Positions 8,464 to 17,019 of a DNA stretch of 64,000 bases are shown here, in pieces. The translations under genes and the position numbers were made by a program. Origin of the DNA: Falsiroseomonas sp050563525. GTDB taxonomy: Bacteria > Pseudomonadota > Alphaproteobacteria > Acetobacterales > Acetobacteraceae. The notes below the pieces were generated by a model. That model ran no database searches and was not told the DNA's origin. It saw only the letters and a list, made by a program, of their open reading frames with translations. Numbering within the stretch: position 1 is the first letter of the stretch; every line of letters starts with the position of its first letter. Location of the stretch: the NCBI RefSeq assembly GCF_050563525.1, contig NZ_JBNXUN010000003.1, positions 372,001 through 436,000 on the forward strand. Reading direction: 5' to 3'.

Positions 8464-9444
8464 ATGTATGTCGTAACTGGGGGCGCCGGTTTCATCGGGT
8501 CGAACCTGGTTGCCGCACTCTGTGACCGCGGGGCCGAGGTCCTGGTGGTGGACCGGCTGCGGGACGGGCCGAAATGGCGGAACCTGGCGAAGCACGGCAT
8601 CGCCGGCATCCTGGCGCCGGAGGCATTGCCCGGCTTCTGGGCCGGCAATCCGCGGGTCGAGGCGGTGCTGCACATGGGCGCGATCAGCGCAACCACCGCC
8701 ACGGATGGCGACTTGGTGGCGGCCACCAACCTGACGCTGCCGCTTGAACTCTGGGGGGAATGCGCCCGGCGCGGCGTGCCGTTCATCTACGCCTCCTCGG
8801 CGGCGACCTATGGTGACGGGGCCTTGGGCTTCGAGGATGACGAGGCGCCGGCGGCACTGGCGGCGCTGCGGCCGCTGAACCTGTATGGCTGGTCCAAGCT
8901 GGCCTTCGATCGCCGGGTGGCGGACATGCTGGCCCGTGGCCATCCGGCGCCACCGCAATGGGCCGGGCTGCGCTTCTTCAACGTCTATGGCCCGAACGAG
9001 GCCCACAAGGGCCGCATGGCCAGCGTCGTCTTCCATAAATTCCACGAGGTGGCGCGGGGCGAGCCGGCCCGGCTGTTCCGGTCGGACCGCCCCGGCGTGG
9101 CCGATGGCGCGCAGATGCGCGACTTCGTCCATGTGGATGATTGCGTGGCCGCAATCCTGTGGTTGCTGGAAAATCCTGGCGTCAGCGGGCTGTTCAACAT
9201 CGGCTCCGGCCAGGCGCGCAGCTTCGTCGACCTGGTGCGGGCGATGTTCGCCGGACTGGGCCAGAACGACCGCATCGAATTCATCGACATGCCGCCGGAC
9301 CTGCGGGGGAAATACCAGTACTTCACCGAGGCCCCGATGCGGAAGCTGCGCGACGCAGGCTATGCGAGGCCGGCAACGACGCTGGAAGATGGCGTCGGCC
9401 GCTACGTGCGGGATTTCCTGCTGAACCCTGACCCGCATCGGTAA
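8464..9444 (+). CDS. hldD: ADP-L-glycero-D-manno-heptose 6-epimerase
   Basis: Final enzyme of ADP-heptose synthesis for lipopolysaccharide core. A short-chain dehydrogenase fold of 326 residues with the NADP motif TGGAGFIGSN at the N terminus, catalytic Ser region YASSAATYG, Tyr-Lys pair in NLYGWSKLAFD, and the family-typical GLRFFNVYGPNEAHKGRMASVV and QMRDFVHVDD. I chose the second ATG (8464), since the Rossmann strand begins there and 8422 would add 14 unrelated residues. It is followed by lgt after 9 bases. Confidence 0.9.
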   Translation: MYVVTGGAGFIGSNLVAALCDRGAEVLVVDRLRDGPKWRNLAKHGIAGILAPEALPGFWAGNPRVEAVLHMGAISATTATDGDLVAATNLTLPLELWGECARRGVPFIYASSAATYGDGALGFEDDEAPAALAALRPLNLYGWSKLAFDRRVADMLARGHPAPPQWAGLRFFNVYGPNEAHKGRMASVVFHKFHEVARGEPARLFRSDRPGVADGAQMRDFVHVDDCVAAILWLLENPGVSGLFNIGSGQARSFVDLVRAMFAGLGQNDRIEFIDMPPDLRGKYQYFTEAPMRKLRDAGYARPATTLEDGVGRYVRDFLLNPDPHR

Positions 9445-9453
9445 CCCGCAGAG

Positions 9454-10245
9454 ATGTTCGTGATCGCCTTCCCCGTCATCGACCCGGTGCTGATCGAAAT
9501 CGGCCCCTTCGCGCTGCGCTGGTATGCGCTGGCGTACATCGGTGGAATTGTCCTGGGCTGGATGCTGGCGCGGCGGCTGGTGGCGCTGGCGCCGGTGGCG
9601 GCCAGCCGGGAACAGGTGGATGACTTCGTCACCTGGGCGACGCTCGGCATCATCCTGGGCGGGCGGCTCGGTTACGTGCTGTTCTACCGGCCGGACCACT
9701 ACGTCACGGCGCCGTGGGAGGCGCTGTATGTCTGGCAGGGCGGCATGTCCTTCCATGGCGGCATGCTCGGCGTGGTGGTCGCCGCGCTATGGTTTTGCCG
9801 GCGCCAGGGACTGCGGGCGCTGCGTTTCGGCGACCGCGTCGCGCCGGTGGTCCCGATCGGCCTTGGTCTGGGGCGCATCGCCAACTTCGTGAACGGCGAG
9901 TTGTGGGGCCGGGTCACCGATGTGCCCTGGGCCATGGTGTTCCCGACCGGCGGCCCGGAGCCGCGGCACCCGAGCCAGCTTTACCAGGCGGCGATGGAGG
10001 GCGTGCTGCTGTTTGTCCTGCTCAACATCCTGGTGCGCATCCCGGGGCTGCGGGCGCGGGAGGGCTTCGTCACCGGCGCCTTCCTGGCCGGTTACGGGCT
10101 GGCGCGGCTGGTGGGTGAGTTCTTCCGGCAGCCAGATGCGCATCTCGGCTTCCTGTTCGCCGGCGCCACCATGGGGCAGTTGCTGTCGCTGCCGATGATC
10201 CTGGTGGGTGGGTGGCTGATGGTCCGGGCGCGCCGCGCGGCGTGA
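9454..10245 (+). CDS. lgt: Prolipoprotein diacylglyceryl transferase
   Basis: Transfers diacylglycerol from phosphatidylglycerol to the lipobox cysteine of prolipoproteins in the inner membrane. This 263-residue protein has about seven hydrophobic segments, the conserved FHGGMLGVV (catalytic His region), the Lgt signature GRIANFVNGELWGR, and HPSQLYQAAMEG. It lies 9 bases after hldD and is followed 7 bases later by midA, in an apparent hldD-lgt-midA-pgeF operon. Confidence 0.95.
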   Translation: MFVIAFPVIDPVLIEIGPFALRWYALAYIGGIVLGWMLARRLVALAPVAASREQVDDFVTWATLGIILGGRLGYVLFYRPDHYVTAPWEALYVWQGGMSFHGGMLGVVVAALWFCRRQGLRALRFGDRVAPVVPIGLGLGRIANFVNGELWGRVTDVPWAMVFPTGGPEPRHPSQLYQAAMEGVLLFVLLNILVRIPGLRAREGFVTGAFLAGYGLARLVGEFFRQPDAHLGFLFAGATMGQLLSLPMILVGGWLMVRARRAA

Positions 10246-10252
10246 TGGCCCG

Positions 10253-11257
10253 ATGATGGAGCGTCTGGACCATTTCATGGGCCGGGCCATCGCGGCCTAC
10301 TACGCGCGTGAGGCGACGCCTTTCGGCCGGGCCGGCGATTTTACCACGGCGCCAGAGATCTCCCAGGCCTTCGGAGAAGTACTCGGCCTTTGGGCCGCCA
10401 TCGCCTGGGACCAGATGGGCGGGCCGGACCCCGTCCTGCTGGTGGAATGCGGCCCGGGGCGCGGCACCCTGATGGCCGATGCGCTGCGCGCGGTGGGCGA
10501 GGTAGCGGCACCCTTCCGGCAGGCGGCGCAGGTGCATCTGGTTGAGACCTCCCCGAGCCTGCGGGCCGCGCAACAGCGGATGCTCGGCGATGCGGTGGCC
10601 GGGTGGCATGATGACCTTTCCACTGTGCCGGATGGCCCCATGCTGCTGCTGGCCAATGAATTCCTGGACGCCCTGCCGATCCGGCAGTTCATCCGGCGCG
10701 GGGAATGCTGGCTGGAGCGGTACGTCGCGGAGGGCGCCTTTGTCGAACGGGTGGCGCAAACCCCTCCCCCGTTGCCGCCCACCGCCCCCGAAGGCGCGGT
10801 GCAGGAGGTGGGCGAGGTGGCTCAGGGCTGGATCGCGGCCCTGGCGCGGCGGCTGGCGACGCAGGGCGGCGCGGCACTGATGCTGGACTACGGCCCCGCC
10901 GCCTCGGCCTTCGGCGAGAGCCTGCAGGCGGTGCGCGGGCAGGCGACGGGGCTTGATCCTCTGGTCGATCCGGGCAGCACGGACCTGACGGCGCATGTCG
11001 ATTTCGCGGCGCTGGCGCGGGTGGCACAGGGCCAGGGCGCTGCGGTCGGTGGTCCGTTGCCGCAGGGGCTGTTCCTGCAACGCCTGGGCCTGATGAGCCG
11101 CGCCGCCACCCTCGCCCAGGCGCGTCCCCGACTCGCCGGCGAGATCCTGTCTGGCGCGGAGCGCCTGGTGGCGGCGGAGGGCATGGGCCGGCTGTTCAAG
11201 GCACTGGCCGTCTGCGAGCCTGCCCTGCCCACCCTGCCTGGATTCGAACCCGCATGA
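10253..11257 (+). CDS. SAM-dependent methyltransferase, MidA/NDUFAF7 family
   Basis: A 334-residue class I methyltransferase of the COG1565 family, whose eukaryotic member NDUFAF7 methylates an arginine of a complex I subunit. Visible marks are the family N terminus FGRAGDFTTAPEISQAFGEV, SAM-binding LLVECGPGRGTLMAD (residues ~62-76), LLANEFLDALPIRQF, and LDYGPAASAFGESLQAV. The bacterial substrate is not established; complex I is a reasonable guess. It overlaps pgeF by ATGA. Confidence 0.9.
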   Translation: MMERLDHFMGRAIAAYYAREATPFGRAGDFTTAPEISQAFGEVLGLWAAIAWDQMGGPDPVLLVECGPGRGTLMADALRAVGEVAAPFRQAAQVHLVETSPSLRAAQQRMLGDAVAGWHDDLSTVPDGPMLLLANEFLDALPIRQFIRRGECWLERYVAEGAFVERVAQTPPPLPPTAPEGAVQEVGEVAQGWIAALARRLATQGGAALMLDYGPAASAFGESLQAVRGQATGLDPLVDPGSTDLTAHVDFAALARVAQGQGAAVGGPLPQGLFLQRLGLMSRAATLAQARPRLAGEILSGAERLVAAEGMGRLFKALAVCEPALPTLPGFEPA

Positions 11258-12030
11258 CCCCCGGCTTCCTGACTGCCGGACTGGCCCTCCCGCATGGCTT
11301 CTTCACCCGCGAGGGTGGCGTCTCCACCGGGCCCTACTCCGCGCTGAACTGTTCGCTGTCCGGGCAGGATGACCCGGATGCGGTGCGCCGCAACCGTGCC
11401 GCCTGCGCCGGGGCATTGGGCGTCGCGCCGGACGCGCTGCTCGGGCTGGTGCAGGTGCATGGGGTGACGGTGGCGGATGCCCGCACGCCCTGGCCCGAGG
11501 CGGCCCGCCCGGCCGCGGATGCGTTGGTGACGGACCGGCTGGGCCAGGCGATCGGCGTGCTGACGGCGGATTGTGCGCCGGTGCTGTTCGCGGATACGCG
11601 GGCCGGCGTGGTCGGCGCCGCCCATGCCGGCTGGCGCGGCGCGGTCGCCGGCGTGCTGGAGGCGACTCTGGCGGCGATGGAAGCTCTCGGCGCAAGGCGG
11701 GCGGACATCTCCGCCGTCGTCGGCCCCTGCATCGGGCAGGCCAGCTATGAGGTCGGGCCGGATCTGCGGGACGCGGTGCTGGCGCACCAGGATGCCGATG
11801 CGCGCTACTTCGCGGCGGGCCAGCGGGAGGATCGTTGGCAGTTCGACCTGGCCGGCTACTGCCTGGCCCGGCTGGAGGCGGCCGGCACCGGCCAGGCCTC
11901 CGCCCTGTGGCAGGACACGCTGACGGCGGAGGACCGTTTTTTCAGCCACCGGCGGCGGACCCTGGCGGCCAAGGGCGGTGCCGCCGGGCCGATCGGGCAC
12001 CAGCTTTCCGCCATCGCTATCGCCGGATGA
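11254..12030 (+). CDS. pgeF: Peptidoglycan editing factor PgeF (YfiH/LACC1 family)
   Basis: A 258-residue Cu/Zn-binding oxidoreductase-fold protein. E. coli PgeF/YfiH corrects misincorporated residues in peptidoglycan precursors; homologues were first named polyphenol oxidases. The N terminus HGFFTREGGVSTGPYSALNCS, the Cys strand LTADCAPVLFAD, the His motif GAAHAGWRGAVAGVLEAT and VVGPCIGQASYEVG are all present. It starts inside the midA stop (ATGA). Confidence 0.92.
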   Translation: MTPGFLTAGLALPHGFFTREGGVSTGPYSALNCSLSGQDDPDAVRRNRAACAGALGVAPDALLGLVQVHGVTVADARTPWPEAARPAADALVTDRLGQAIGVLTADCAPVLFADTRAGVVGAAHAGWRGAVAGVLEATLAAMEALGARRADISAVVGPCIGQASYEVGPDLRDAVLAHQDADARYFAAGQREDRWQFDLAGYCLARLEAAGTGQASALWQDTLTAEDRFFSHRRRTLAAKGGAAGPIGHQLSAIAIAG

Positions 12031-12034
12031 GCCA

Positions 12035-12103
12035 ATGCCCTACGTCGTCATGTTCATGGTCCTGATGGTGCTCACCCTGCTGGCCTCCTGTGTCCTCATC
12101 TAA
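12035..12103 (+). CDS. Possible 22-residue membrane peptide with a lipobox-like end
   Basis: Four bases after pgeF an ATG opens a 22-codon frame encoding an almost wholly hydrophobic peptide ending LTLLASCVLI. LASC fits a lipobox, but only three residues follow the Cys. Its last codons overlap the GTG start of the next gene (12090) in another frame, so translating it could couple pgeF to the downstream lipoprotein. The Shine-Dalgarno match is weak. This may be a leader peptide or chance. Confidence 0.35.
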   Translation: MPYVVMFMVLMVLTLLASCVLI

Positions 12104-13007
12104 TCCCTCCCGCCGCCTTCTGCTGCGCCTGGGCGCCTTCGCGCCGCTGGTGCTGGCCGGCTGCACCGGTTTGCCGCAACCTTTCCGCGGGCGACCCGGG
12201 GAGCTGGCGCGACGGTTGCGCCAGCCGCCCGGCTACCGCATCGCGGTCCCGGCCTCTTCCATGCTGCTGCTGACGGACGAGGACAGCGCCAGCCTGTCGC
12301 GCGCCTTCGCGCAGGCGCTGGTGGCCAGCGAGGTGCCGGCCGTCCCCGGGCCTGGCCTGCCGCTCGACTGGCAATTGGTGGCGGCGGCGGAACGCCAATC
12401 GGACCAGGTCGTGCCGCGCTACGCGCTGCGTGATGCCGATGGACAGGCGCTCGGCATGCTGATCGGCCAGCCGGTGCCGGCGCGGGAATGGGTGGAGGGC
12501 GGCGCGCCCCTGCACGCACGCCTGGCTGCGGAAACCGCGCCGCGGCTGGCGACGCTGGTGGGCCGGATCGACGCGCAGCGCCGCACCGGCGATGAGCGCG
12601 CGGTAGGCAGTGGCCCGCCGGTGCTGCGCCTGCTGCCGGTGCGCGGTGCGCCTGGCGATGGCAACAGCAGCCTGACGGCGCGCATGCGCGAAAGGCTCGC
12701 GACATTGGGCTTCCAGGTGCAGGAGGAAGCGCAGGGCGCGCAATTCGCGGTGCAGGGCGAGGTTTCTGTGGTGCCATCCCGGCCGGGACAGCAACGCGTC
12801 GAGATCGTCTGGATCGTCTCCCGCCGCGACGGCGAGGATCTGGGGCGTGTCCTGCAACTGAACGAGGTGCCGACCGGGACGCTGCGGGGTCTCTGGGGCG
12901 ACGTCGCATACGTGGTCGCACAGGAAGCCTCGGGCGGCATCCGCGACGTTGTATTCAATGCGGGCGGCTTTCCTGCGCCGGCCGAGGCGGCACGGCCGCC
13001 GGCCTGA
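12090..13007 (+). CDS. Putative lipoprotein, function unknown
   Basis: A 305-residue protein with a lipoprotein signal peptide: RRLLLRL, a hydrophobic stretch, then lipobox LAGC (Cys about residue 25). The GTG at 12090 is the only canonical start before the signal peptide, because a stop in the same frame lies at 12063. The mature protein has repeated beta-rich segments (RIAVPASSMLLL, PVLRLLPVRGAPGDGNSSLTARM, ARLAAETAPRLATLVG) and ends in a Pro/Ala-rich tail. I do not recognise the family. It lies between pgeF and prs. Confidence 0.7.
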   Translation: MSSSNPSRRLLLRLGAFAPLVLAGCTGLPQPFRGRPGELARRLRQPPGYRIAVPASSMLLLTDEDSASLSRAFAQALVASEVPAVPGPGLPLDWQLVAAAERQSDQVVPRYALRDADGQALGMLIGQPVPAREWVEGGAPLHARLAAETAPRLATLVGRIDAQRRTGDERAVGSGPPVLRLLPVRGAPGDGNSSLTARMRERLATLGFQVQEEAQGAQFAVQGEVSVVPSRPGQQRVEIVWIVSRRDGEDLGRVLQLNEVPTGTLRGLWGDVAYVVAQEASGGIRDVVFNAGGFPAPAEAARPPA

Positions 13008-13138
13008 AATGGCTGCCCATCATCGGCGCGTGATGGACACCATACCGTCACGTTGCTACCAAGCCGCCCGTCGGTGCGGGATTTCTCCGCCGCGACGCCC
13101 GCCGGTTTCCTGCTCCTCCCCCCGGGGTTCCGCTGCCC

Positions 13139-14071
13139 ATGAAGATCATCGCCTGCAACAGCAACCGCCCGCTGGCCGAGGCGGTGGCCGCGGCGCTCGG
13201 CATCGCGTTGACCCAGGCCTCCGTGCGCCGCTTCGCCGACATGGAGATCTTCTGCGAGATCCATGAGAACGTCCGCGGCCAGGACGTCTTCGTGGTGCAA
13301 TCCACCAGCTACCCGGCCAACGACAACCTGATGGAACTGCTGATCATGCTGGACGCGCTGCGGCGCGCCAGCGCGCGGCGCATCACCGCGGTGATCCCGT
13401 ATTTCGGCTATGCACGGCAGGACCGGAAATCCGGCAGCCGCACGCCGATCTCGGCCAAGCTGGTGGCGAACCTGATCGTGGAGGCCGGCGCGCACCGCGT
13501 GCTGACGATGGATCTTCATGCCGGGCAGATCCAGGGCTTCTTCGACGTGCCGGTGGACAACCTGTTCGCCGCCCCGCTGTTCGCCCGCGATATCCAGCAG
13601 CGCTTCGCCGGCCGCGACCTGATGGTGGTGTCACCGGATGTCGGCGGCGTGGTGCGCGCGCGGGCGATCGCGGCGCGGCTGAACACCGACCTCGCCATCA
13701 TCGACAAGCGCCGCCCGCGCGCCGGCGTGTCCGAGGTGATGAACGTGATCGGCGAGGTCGAGGGGCGTGACTGCATCCTGGTGGATGACATCGTCGATTC
13801 GGGCGGAACGCTGGTGAACGCGGCCGAGGCGCTGCTGAAGAACGGCGCCAAGTCGGCCAGCGTCTATGTGACGCATGGCGTGTTCTCGGGCGGCGCGGTG
13901 GCCCGCGTCGGCGCCGCCAAGATCGAGCACATGGTCGTGACCGACAGCATCCTGGCGACGGAGGCGGTGCGCGTGTCGCACAACATCAAGCAGCTGACGA
14001 TCGCGCAGTTGCTGGCCGAGGCGATGAAGCGGATCAGCGAGGAATCCTCGGTCAGCTCCCTGTTCAACTGA
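13139..14071 (+). CDS. prs: Ribose-phosphate pyrophosphokinase
   Basis: Makes phosphoribosyl pyrophosphate from ribose 5-phosphate and ATP for nucleotide, His and Trp synthesis. It has 310 residues, the standard length. It shows the ATP/flexible-loop region IPYFGYARQDRKS, LMVVSPDVGGVVRA, and the PRPP-binding loop ILVDDIVDSGGT. The start ATG begins directly with MKIIACNSNRPLAEAVA, as in homologues. It is preceded by about 130 non-coding bases, so it probably has its own promoter. Confidence 0.96.
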   Translation: MKIIACNSNRPLAEAVAAALGIALTQASVRRFADMEIFCEIHENVRGQDVFVVQSTSYPANDNLMELLIMLDALRRASARRITAVIPYFGYARQDRKSGSRTPISAKLVANLIVEAGAHRVLTMDLHAGQIQGFFDVPVDNLFAAPLFARDIQQRFAGRDLMVVSPDVGGVVRARAIAARLNTDLAIIDKRRPRAGVSEVMNVIGEVEGRDCILVDDIVDSGGTLVNAAEALLKNGAKSASVYVTHGVFSGGAVARVGAAKIEHMVVTDSILATEAVRVSHNIKQLTIAQLLAEAMKRISEESSVSSLFN

Positions 14072-14167
14072 GACAGGGGCAAGGTTCACGTTTCCCGGCG
14101 CGCGAATTCGCCAGGTTTTGGACACCTTTGCCGGTTCATCTGTCCGCCTGTTCAGGAGGACAGCCAA

Positions 14168-14470
14168 ATGGAGCGTCGTGGTTTTCTGCTTGCCGGTTTC
14201 GCGGCCGCCATCGGCACGGCGCTGGCCCCGGCGGTTGCCTCCGCCAGTGGCGTTGGCGCCTCGGCCGCTCGTGTGCCCCAGGCCTCGGCGCAGGGCGGCG
14301 AGAACCTTGCGGAGGCTGACCTGCTGGTCCCGGCGCAGTGGGGACCGCCGCCCGGCCGCGGTCGTGGCCGCCGCCGTCGGCGCTGCCGCCTGGTGCAGCG
14401 CCGGGTTGCCTATCGCGACCGCTTCGGCCGTACCCGCTATCGCATGGTGACGCGTGAAATCTGCAACTGA
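14168..14470 (+). CDS. Small secreted arginine-rich protein
   Basis: A 100-residue protein with a clear AGGAGGA ribosome-binding site. Its N terminus (ERRGFLLAGFAAAIGTALAP) is a signal peptide with a twin-arginine and FLLAG, suggesting Tat export, ending near ASA. The mature part is short: a Pro/Gly patch, a run of arginines around residues 62-73, and a basic tail with one Cys near the end (REICN). The family is not recognised. A basic exported protein of this sort could bind nucleic acid, lipopolysaccharide or wall polymers; nothing here decides. Confidence 0.6.
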   Translation: MERRGFLLAGFAAAIGTALAPAVASASGVGASAARVPQASAQGGENLAEADLLVPAQWGPPPGRGRGRRRRRCRLVQRRVAYRDRFGRTRYRMVTREICN

Positions 14471-14506
14471 GGGTGACGTGCCGATCCCCTCTCGCTGGGG
14501 CCGGCC

Positions 14507-16294
14507 TCAGGTCACGGGCTTCTGGTTGGACTGGAGGATGCGTCGCAGCGCGTCTGTCAGGTCCTGGCGCTGGAACGGCTTGTGCAGGACCAGCGTGCCG
14601 GCCGGCAGGTGGTCGGTGTAGCGCAGGTCGGCGAAGCCGGTGATCAGCAGCGCCCGCATGCCGGGCAACAGCAGGCGGGCCTCCGCGATCAGGTCGGCGC
14701 CGTTCAGGCCGGCCATGGCGTAGTCCGTGATCAGCACGTCGAAGGCAACGCCCTGATTCAGTGATGCGAGGGCGCGGTCGCCGCTTTCGGCCCGTGTCAC
14801 CTGGAAGCCCGCGCGTTCCAGGAAGCTGCCGGTGGTCAGCAGCACATCGGCCGAATCATCCACCAGCAGGACGCGGCCATGAATCTGCTGCGCCACCACC
14901 TCCGCGGGCCGCGGCGGAGGGGCGGCTGCAACGATCGGCAGCCACAGCTCTGCCGTCGTGCCCTGGCCCAGCAGGCTGTGCAGGTGCAGGCGGCCTCCGG
15001 ATTGCTCGGCAAAGCCCTGCACCATGGACAGGCCGAGGCCGGTGCCGTCCAGGCCCTTGGTGGTGAAGAAGGGATCGACCGCCTGCGCCAATGTCGCGGC
15101 ATCCATGCCGGTTCCGGTATCGGCGACGGTGACGCAGGCCCAGCCCAGCCCTCCTGACGATCGACGCTGTGCCTCGATCGCCAGGGTGCCGCCATGCGGC
15201 ATGGCGTGGGCGGCGTTGATCGCCAGGTTCAGCAGTGCCGTCTGCAGCTGGCCCGGGTCCGCCAGGGTGCAGAGTGCCTTGGCGTTCCTGACCGTCACGG
15301 TGATATGCGGGCCGAGGGTGCGGACCAGCAGCTTCTGCATGTCGGCCAGGAAGGGCTCCAGCGCGATGTGCCGCGGCCGGAGGATCTGCTTGCGCGCATA
15401 GGACAGCATGTGGTGGGTCAGCGAGGATCCTCGCTCCGCCGCATCCAGCGCCACGCCGGCATATTCGTGGCCGCGGCTGCCAGCCGGCTGTTCGTCCAGC
15501 ACCATCTCCAGCGCGCCGACCACGCTCTGCAGGATGTTGTTGAAATCATGCGCGACGCCGGCGGCGAGGCGCCCGATCGCCTCCATCTTCTGCGCCTGGC
15601 GCAGCTTCTCCTCGCTGGTGCGCAGCGCCGATTCGGCGTGCTTGCGGGCCGTTATGTCGACCAGCACGCAGGACAAGTTCGCATCCGCACCGCGATGTTC
15701 CAGCCTGGCGGTGACCAGGGCATCGATGACGCGGCCATCCGCGTGCAGGAATTGCTGTTCCGATTCACAGGCCTCGCCCGCCTCAAGCAGGGCACGCTGC
15801 CGCAGGGTCCAGGGCGGGACGCAGGGCGGCTGGAGGTCAGCCAGCGGGCGCCCCACCACCTCCGCATGCGCGTATCCGAGCAGCGCCAGCCAGGAATTGG
15901 AGACATCCGTCAGCGTGCCGTCGAAGGTCTGGGTGAACAGTGGCACCGGGGAGTGTTCGAAGCTGGCGCGGCGCCGCGATTCGGCCAGCGCCTGATCCGC
16001 CGCTCGCAGCCGTGCCGGTGACGGCAGGGCGAGCAGGTGCGGCAGCAGCCACCACAGCGCCACCGCCGTTGTCGCGGAAACCAGCGCGGCGGCGACCGTC
16101 ACCCAGGCCTGGATGCCGTGCACCGGTACCCACAGCGACAGGACCTTCAACCAATGGCCAATGCCGCACAGCAGGATGAAGGTGGCGAACAGCCAGACCA
16201 CCGGGCGATACGCCAGGTCCGGCCGCTGCCGGGCGAAGACTGCCAACGCAACGGGGATGGTCGCGTAGGACAGGCCGATGAAGAAATCGGCCAA
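14507..16294 (-). CDS. Hybrid histidine kinase with ethylene-receptor-like membrane domain
   Basis: The 595 residues begin with three membrane helices resembling the ethylene-binding domain of plant ETR1: DFFIGLSYATIP, then FILLCGIGH, matching ETR1 Asp25, Ile62, Cys65 and His69 (the latter two bind Cu(I) in ETR1). A PAS domain follows (~105-225), then phospho-acceptor GVAHDFNNIL, N box LNLAINAAHAM, G boxes DTGTGM and GTGLGLSM, and a C-terminal receiver with LLVDDSADV and phospho-acceptor in LITDYAM. The annotated start is TTG at 16294, but homology seems to continue upstream (PGLIW). Ligand binding is inferred, not shown; with no DNA-binding domain, output would be by phosphorelay. Confidence 0.88.
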   Translation of the reverse strand: MADFFIGLSYATIPVALAVFARQRPDLAYRPVVWLFATFILLCGIGHWLKVLSLWVPVHGIQAWVTVAAALVSATTAVALWWLLPHLLALPSPARLRAADQALAESRRRASFEHSPVPLFTQTFDGTLTDVSNSWLALLGYAHAEVVGRPLADLQPPCVPPWTLRQRALLEAGEACESEQQFLHADGRVIDALVTARLEHRGADANLSCVLVDITARKHAESALRTSEEKLRQAQKMEAIGRLAAGVAHDFNNILQSVVGALEMVLDEQPAGSRGHEYAGVALDAAERGSSLTHHMLSYARKQILRPRHIALEPFLADMQKLLVRTLGPHITVTVRNAKALCTLADPGQLQTALLNLAINAAHAMPHGGTLAIEAQRRSSGGLGWACVTVADTGTGMDAATLAQAVDPFFTTKGLDGTGLGLSMVQGFAEQSGGRLHLHSLLGQGTTAELWLPIVAAAPPPRPAEVVAQQIHGRVLLVDDSADVLLTTGSFLERAGFQVTRAESGDRALASLNQGVAFDVLITDYAMAGLNGADLIAEARLLLPGMRALLITGFADLRYTDHLPAGTLVLHKPFQRQDLTDALRRILQSNQKPVT

Positions 16295-16351
16295 AGCGAG
16301 AGTCCAGATCAGGCCAGGCTCCCAGATCAGGCATCAGCCATGCGGGGTTGG

Positions 16352-16374
16352 GCCGGCAGCGTCGAACTGCCGGC
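16352..16374 (-). terminator. 8-bp stem hairpin between the DUF35 gene and the kinase
   Basis: GCCGGCAG and CTGCCGGC form a perfect 8-bp stem with a 7-base loop, downstream of the thiolase-DUF35 pair and upstream of the kinase. It could end the first transcript or structure the kinase leader. It lacks a T tract. Confidence 0.35.
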
Positions 16375-16491
16375 GCGACAGGTTGGCCGCCGGGGTTCGA
16401 GAGCATCTGCAAGGTCAGGGCAATCCCCCGGACCCGCCACAGAAGGGCGCCCGATACCAACAACCTTCCCAAGCCTGCACGCCCAGCTATG

Positions 16492-16501
16492 AACGTACGT
16501 T
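16492..16501. promoter_or_regulatory. 10-bp palindrome upstream of the hybrid kinase
   Basis: AACGTACGTT is a perfect palindrome in the AT-richer part of the gap, about 200 bases before the kinase start, near a second inverted repeat at 16542-16555. It may be an operator or part of the promoter. Support is symmetry and position only. Confidence 0.25.
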
Positions 16502-16615
16502 TAACAGGAAAGCCAATCTGTCAGATCAGCCCGACGAATCCTTTCGCATACGAAAATTCTGCCCTGCCGCGACGCCCTTTCCCGACAGCCTGCCTGTACA
16601 GCCGCGCCGGATCCG

Positions 16616-17014
16616 TCAGGCCGGCGCGAACATCGGCACCGGCGCGCCCGGCGTGCCGTCCGCAGCCTGGCTCGGCTTGAAGGCGACACGCACCTTCATG
16701 CCGATGCGAAGCTCGGCGAAATCACAGTCGACGATGTTGGTGAAGATGCGCGGGCCTTCCTCCAGCTCGACATAGGCGCAGGCATAGGGCTGTGCCACGC
16801 GCATCACGGTGTAGCTGTAGATCGTGCCGCGGCCGCTCGCCTGCACCAGGTCCACGTTGGGCGACAGGGTGAAGGGCGAGGCACCGCGCGGGTACCAGAA
16901 GTGCCGGCCGGTGTCGCGGCACAGGCCGACCAGCAGGCGGCCTTCGGAGGCAGCGTCCCACACGGCCTTGGTGGAGGGATCGACGACGGGGGCGGCGATG
17001 ATGCGCTCGGACAT
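16616..17014 (-). CDS. OB-fold (DUF35) acyl-CoA-associated protein
   Basis: A 132-residue DUF35 protein. The C-terminal OB fold is clear (GRGTIYSYTVMRVAQPYACAYVELEEGPRIFTNIV, then LRIGMKVRVAF). DUF35 proteins normally begin with a four-cysteine zinc ribbon; here only one Cys remains in the corresponding segment (LLVGLCRDTGRHFWYPRG), so the ribbon looks degenerate. Such proteins pair with thiolase-like partners; here it follows the thiolase-like gene (5 bases between the coding regions), and joint action is likely. Confidence 0.85.
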   Translation of the reverse strand: MSERIIAAPVVDPSTKAVWDAASEGRLLVGLCRDTGRHFWYPRGASPFTLSPNVDLVQASGRGTIYSYTVMRVAQPYACAYVELEEGPRIFTNIVDCDFAELRIGMKVRVAFKPSQAADGTPGAPVPMFAPA

Positions 17015-17019
17015 CGGGG

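Larger units (their letters stand above)
16295..16615. other. Gene-free stretch of about 320 bases
   Basis: Lies between the DUF35 gene end and the hybrid kinase start, both on the minus strand. The first 36 bases (16295-16330) appear to encode kinase N-terminal homology without an ATG. The rest holds a strong hairpin (16352-16374), a 10-bp palindrome (16492-16501), a TTTCG/CGAAA inverted repeat (16542-16555), and is more AT-rich than its surroundings near 16490-16560. The kinase promoter is probably here. No protein-coding gene is supported. Confidence 0.5.
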
